Assembly: GCA_003221825.1 (NCBI GenBank)
Contig: QHUE01000263.1
Span: 1 to 6,641, forward strand
Reading direction: 5' to 3'
Origin: Gemmatimonadota bacterium
Lineage (GTDB): Bacteria > Gemmatimonadota > Gemmatimonadetes > Gemmatimonadales > GWC2-71-9
DNA: 6,641 nucleotides
In this document: positions 4,007-6,641 of the stretch, piece by piece
Layout of the letters: the number at the start of each line of letters is the position of its first letter
Position numbering within the stretch: position 1 is the first letter of the stretch
Notes under the pieces: model-generated
Database searches by the model: none
What the model was told of the DNA's origin: nothing
The model's input: only the letters and a program-made list of their open reading frames with translations
Program-made: the position numbers and the translations under genes

Positions 4007-6025
4007 ATGCGTCTCTCCTCGCTCGCCCGGATCGCCGGGCTGCTCGTGCTTGCCTCGTGTACCGCTCCCGTGGGTACGGACCAGCCAGTCGGTTCCCTCT
4101 CCTTGTCGGTCGTGTCCGGCAACAACCAGATCGCACCGCCGGGAACGGAGTTGCCCAATCCGATCGTCGCGCTTGTCCAGGACTCGCGCGGCCACGTTGT
4201 ACGAGGCCAGATCGTGAATTTCGTCGTCGTCTCGGGTGGCGGCAGCGTGTTCGCCGGAGCCGCAATATCGGGCGGGGACGGCATCGTGCAGGAGCGCTGG
4301 ACCGTCGGCTTCTCAGGACCGCAACAGGTCGAAGCACGCGCCGTCGACAATACGACAGGCGAGAAGCTCACGTTCGCGACCTTCACCGCGACCCTGACCG
4401 ACGTACAGGCGCCGGTCGTGTCCGAGGTGGCCGCGTCGCCCGCTAATCCGGTCGCAGGCAGCCCGTTCGACCTCACGGCGGTCGTGAACGACGTCGCTAC
4501 GGGCGGCTCGAACATCGCGGCGGCAACCTACGCGATCGATGGCGGTCCGCCGGTAGCAATGGTCGCGCAGGACGGCGCGTTCAATCAGCCAACCGAAGCG
4601 GTGCTGGCCCACGTGCCGCCGTTCGCGACCGGCGGTTCGCACAACTTCTGCGTGACCGGCAGCGATGCCGCCGGTAACGTGAGCAGTCCGAGCTGCATTA
4701 CGGTGGTCGTCGCCGAGGACGCGATCTACGTCAGTCCCGCGGGCGACGATGCGGCGAGCGGCACGCGGGCCGCGCCTCTCAAGACGATCGGTGCGGCGCT
4801 CGCGCTGGCCGGCAGTTCCGGTAAGAACAGAGTGAATGTCGCGCAGGGCACCTATCCAGAGAATGTGCAGCTGCGCTCGGGGATCAGTCTCTACGGCGGC
4901 TACGATCCGGCAACCTGGACGCGCGACCCGGCGACATTCATCACGACGATCGGCCCTGGGCCATCTACTTCGGCCGTTGCGGTGCAGGGCGACAACGTGA
5001 CGGGAGTAACCATCGACGGCTTCACCATCCGCAGCGGCGATGCGAGTGTTCCCCGCCAAAGCGCCTTTGGGATGCTGTTGACCAGCAGCGTTGCGACGAT
5101 CTCGGGCAATCACATCATCGCAGGCAACGGCGCCGCGGGCCGCGACGGCTTCAGTGGCCTCGCGGGACAGAACGGCGTCGCGGGCCTAGACGGACAGCCG
5201 GGATCCGCGAACGGACCCGAAGGTGACGGCGGTTTTGAGAGATTGCTCGTGTGTCTCGGCACCACACTCATCGGTGGCGCCGGTGGGGCGGGCGGGGCGC
5301 CCGGCGCGGTGGGCCAGGATGGCGCGCCCGGCAACTCGCCCAACGGCGGCGCTGGTGGAACGGGGGGACTCGGCGGCGCGACGCCCCCATTGCCCGCTGG
5401 CGGAAACGGGCAGAACGGCCTCGCGGGGATCAGCGGAGCCGCGGGAGGCGGCGGTGACGCGTTTGGTGGCTTCGACATCCTTGGGCGCTACGCCACCGCG
5501 GACGGATTTGCCGGCGCGTTGGGCCAGCACGGCGGCGGGGGCGGCGGGGGTGGCGGGGGTGGCGGGCTGGACCCAACGGGCGGCGGCAATGGTGCCGGTA
5601 GTGGTGGCACCGGCGGCTGCGCCGGGACCGGCGGTGGTGGTGGCAGTGGCGCCGGCGGCTCGTTCGGCATCGTCGGCGTGCTCTCGACTCTGACGGTCAC
5701 CGGCAACACGATCGAAACGGGCAACGGCGGTGCCGGCGGCGCGGGCGCCAGCGGCGCGGCGGGTGGTACCGGCGGCGCGGGTGGCCTGGGCGCGACGAAT
5801 GATGTACCGTCGGTCGGCGCCGGCGGCAACGGCGGCACGGGTGGTGACGGGGGCGCCGGTGGTCCGGGTGGCGGCGGCGGCGGTGGGCCGAGCATCGGAA
5901 TCGTTTCGCAGGCAGGAACGCTGTCGCAGGCCGGCAATGTGTTTGTGCTCGGCACTGGCGGGACTGGGGGAGCATCACCCGGGAATGCGGGCACAAACGG
6001 ACTGCGGACGCAAATTCGCAACTAG
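4007..6025 (+). CDS. Large lipoprotein with Ig-like, beta-helix-like and collagen-like/poly-Gly regions
   Basis: A 672-residue predicted surface or outer-membrane lipoprotein. The signal sequence ends in lipobox L15-A16-S17-C18; Thr19 gives no inner-membrane retention. Residues about 30-130 form an Ig-like (Big-1-type) domain (SGNNQIAPPGTELPNPIVALVQDSRG, VNFVVVSGGGSV). Residues about 134-236 form a second Ig-like domain with Cys near both ends of its last strands. From about 240 a DUF1565/right-handed beta-helix-like part begins (AIYVSPAGDDAASGTRAAPLKTI; QGTYPENVQL; ISLYGGYD; VTIDGFTIRSG). From 373 to about 661 the protein is dominated by Gly, with nine perfect G-X-Y triplets (375-401) and 12 consecutive Gly (509-520). 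Three beta-helix-like units (near 354, 553 and 630) each lead into Gly-rich loops. The C-terminus is short and polar. No catalytic motif is seen; an adhesive or structural role is inferred. The reading frame is unbroken. A strong terminator follows 18 bases after the stop. Confidence 0.85.
   Translation: MRLSSLARIAGLLVLASCTAPVGTDQPVGSLSLSVVSGNNQIAPPGTELPNPIVALVQDSRGHVVRGQIVNFVVVSGGGSVFAGAAISGGDGIVQERWTVGFSGPQQVEARAVDNTTGEKLTFATFTATLTDVQAPVVSEVAASPANPVAGSPFDLTAVVNDVATGGSNIAAATYAIDGGPPVAMVAQDGAFNQPTEAVLAHVPPFATGGSHNFCVTGSDAAGNVSSPSCITVVVAEDAIYVSPAGDDAASGTRAAPLKTIGAALALAGSSGKNRVNVAQGTYPENVQLRSGISLYGGYDPATWTRDPATFITTIGPGPSTSAVAVQGDNVTGVTIDGFTIRSGDASVPRQSAFGMLLTSSVATISGNHIIAGNGAAGRDGFSGLAGQNGVAGLDGQPGSANGPEGDGGFERLLVCLGTTLIGGAGGAGGAPGAVGQDGAPGNSPNGGAGGTGGLGGATPPLPAGGNGQNGLAGISGAAGGGGDAFGGFDILGRYATADGFAGALGQHGGGGGGGGGGGGLDPTGGGNGAGSGGTGGCAGTGGGGGSGAGGSFGIVGVLSTLTVTGNTIETGNGGAGGAGASGAAGGTGGAGGLGATNDVPSVGAGGNGGTGGDGGAGGPGGGGGGGPSIGIVSQAGTLSQAGNVFVLGTGGTGGASPGNAGTNGLRTQIRN
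5129..5209 (+). repeat. Collagen-like segment, nine G-X-Y triplets
   Basis: Residues 375-401 of the lipoprotein read as nine uninterrupted G-X-Y triplets: GAA, GRD, GFS, GLA, GQN, GVA, GLD, GQP, GSA. Only one triplet carries Pro in the Y position, so a stable triple helix on its own is doubtful. Confidence 0.75.
5537..5566 (+). repeat. 9-bp G-rich tandem repeat, G-quadruplex-type
   Basis: Four G-runs at 5537-5541, 5546-5550, 5555-5559 and 5564-5566 are separated by 4-base loops CGGC, TGGC and TGGC, giving a regular unit GGGGGYGGC. It encodes part of the 12-Gly run (residues 509-520) and lies on the coding strand. The spacing fits the canonical intramolecular G-quadruplex pattern. Confidence 0.75.
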
Positions 6026-6042
6026 GCGGTTTTGGTTACGGC

Positions 6043-6084
6043 AAAACGAAAGCCGGGGAGCGAGCTCTCCGGCTTTCGTGTTTT
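6043..6084. terminator. Bidirectional intrinsic terminator
   Basis: A 14-bp stem (6047-6060 with 6065-6078, one G-T pair) closes on the tetraloop CGAG. On the plus strand it is followed by TGTTTT (6079-6084). On the minus strand the preceding AAAA (6043-6046) reads as TTTT after the hairpin. It lies between the convergent ends of the Gly-rich lipoprotein (stop 6025) and the beta-barrel gene (stop 6133) and can serve both. Confidence 0.9.
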
Positions 6085-6132
6085 CACAGGCTAAGGCCTG
6101 CGCTTGCGCGTTCGGCGGTGCGTGGGGTCATG

Positions 6133-6641
6133 CTACCAGTAGCGCGTGAGCGTCACCGCGACCAGATCGTCGCGGAACGTGTGGTCCGGGTCGTTCGACC
6201 GGTAGTACTCGTAGCGGTAGCTGGCGACGACGTCCCAGACCCGAGCGATCCCCTGCCGCCACGCGAGCGTCGCCACGAAATCGGCGTCCCGGCGCAACTC
6301 TTTGCCCGCACCGACGGTGATGAGCCGTGACACGTAGCGCCTGATGTTGTACCGCAAGCTCGACGAGATCCGGCCAGAGCCGCCCACCGGGAAGCCGGCG
6401 TCCGACGTCGCGGTGTACCCGTTATAGCGGTAACGGGAGCTGTCGGCGTCGTTGTAGTCGTAGCGGCCACCGACGCCCCAGGTCCCGCTGGTACCGAGCA
6501 CGCGCCGGTATTTGAGGCCCACGCGCGGATCGCTGGCATTGTTGCCGGTCGGATTGGGATAGCGCTTCAGCATGTACACGCTGTAGAGCTCAACTCGGCT
6601 CGCGCCGGTGAGGCGGTATTCGAGGTTCGCCTCCGCGGTGT
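6133..6641 (-). CDS. Outer-membrane beta-barrel protein, C-terminal part (cut by window end)
   Basis: 168 residues are visible; the frame is open to the window edge (TAEANLEYRLTG...), so the GTG at 6579 is internal and the true start lies outside. The sequence alternates hydrophobic and polar residues with many aromatic residues, in strand-like pieces joined by short polar turns: YRLTGASRVELYSVYML, VGLKYRRVLGTSGTWGVGGRY, ISSSLRYNIRRYVSRLITVGAG, FVATLAWRQGI, WDVVASYRYEYY and DDLVAVTLTRYW. It ends in Trp, as expected for the C-terminal strand recognised by the barrel assembly (BAM) machinery. This is the pattern of a porin-like or uncharacterised outer-membrane barrel; the exact family and cargo cannot be told. 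It converges on the Gly-rich lipoprotein gene and shares its terminator. Confidence 0.75.
   Translation of the reverse strand, partial: TAEANLEYRLTGASRVELYSVYMLKRYPNPTGNNASDPRVGLKYRRVLGTSGTWGVGGRYDYNDADSSRYRYNGYTATSDAGFPVGGSGRISSSLRYNIRRYVSRLITVGAGKELRRDADFVATLAWRQGIARVWDVVASYRYEYYRSNDPDHTFRDDLVAVTLTRYW

Larger units (their letters stand above)
5066..5992 (+). repeat. Three dispersed beta-helix-like units with Gly-rich tails
   Basis: At protein level three units align: FGMLLTSSVATISGNHIIAG from residue 354, FGIVGVLSTLTVTGNTIETG from 553 and IGIVSQAGTLSQAGNVFVLG from 630. Each is followed by a run of the type NGGAGGAGASG. The shared pattern is (F/I)G(I/M)...T(L/I)...GN.(I/F)..G, typical of one coil of a parallel beta-helix, with Gly-rich sequence inserted as loops between coils. 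Confidence 0.6.

Noticed and set aside
3725..4195. Minus-strand open frame of 156 codons across the dehydrogenase end
   Set aside because: Antisense to the well-supported SDR and lipoprotein starts; Arg-rich shadow.
4313..5113. Minus-strand open frame of 266 codons
   Set aside because: Antisense to the Ig-like and beta-helix part of the lipoprotein; Arg/Ala-rich with no recognisable motif.
5223..5693. Plus-strand alternative frame through the Gly-rich region
   Set aside because: A shadow of the repetitive GC-rich coding sequence; Ala/Arg/Val-rich without motif or ribosome-binding site.
5488..6021. Minus-strand poly-Pro open frame of 177 codons
   Set aside because: Its Pro runs are simply the complement of Gly codons (GGN to NCC) in the lipoprotein; no start signal and no domain.
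6579..6581. GTG as start of the beta-barrel gene
   Set aside because: The frame stays open with barrel-like sequence to the window edge, so this codon is internal.

Overview
The window is GC-rich throughout (judged by eye). Its genes suggest a Gram-negative-type soil or environmental bacterium with an outer membrane: there are two lipoproteins with lipoboxes, a C-terminal beta-barrel piece ending in Trp, and a collagen-like/Gly-rich surface protein. The style of the Ig-like lipoprotein and of the stand-alone bipartite HTH protein fits Gemmatimonadota best, but Myxococcota or Acidobacteriota cannot be excluded from the sequence alone. No tRNA, rRNA, CRISPR array, insertion sequence or attachment site was seen.

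Layout. At 1-294 (minus) lies the 5' part of an O6-methylguanine-DNA methyltransferase gene (ogt-like), cut by the window edge. Divergent from it, across a 30-bp AT-rich gap, is a cutC-like gene (325-845, plus) that has lost an internal segment out of frame. Convergent with cutC, overlapping it by 29 bp, is a small AraC-type HTH protein (817-1230, minus). Next comes a plus-strand envelope cluster: a secreted SH3-domain gene (1317-2019), also broken by an internal out-of-frame loss, a Pro-rich lipoprotein (2034-2351) and a single-pass membrane protein (2359-2988). The last runs head-on into the remnant of a small zinc-ribbon gene (2853-3071, minus). An intact short-chain dehydrogenase (3179-3976) follows. 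It is followed, 30 bp on, by a 672-residue lipoprotein (4007-6025) with Ig-like domains, a beta-helix-like domain and a long collagen-like/poly-Gly region. A bidirectional terminator (6043-6084) separates it from a convergent outer-membrane beta-barrel gene (6133-6641, minus) cut by the right window edge.

The genes do not form one evident pathway: DNA repair, a copper-homeostasis-family gene, a regulator, envelope proteins and an oxidoreductase sit side by side. The most striking aspect is that three places within 2.3 kb (about 694, 1779 and 2945) each look like the join of two gene pieces with the interior or the ends missing, while the genes from 3179 on appear whole. Either the left half of the window is decaying by small deletions, or the assembly has collapsed there. 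The second point of interest is the large Gly-rich lipoprotein, whose beta-helix-like repeats alternate with collagen-like and poly-Gly stretches, one of them encoded by a regular G-quadruplex-type 9-bp repeat.
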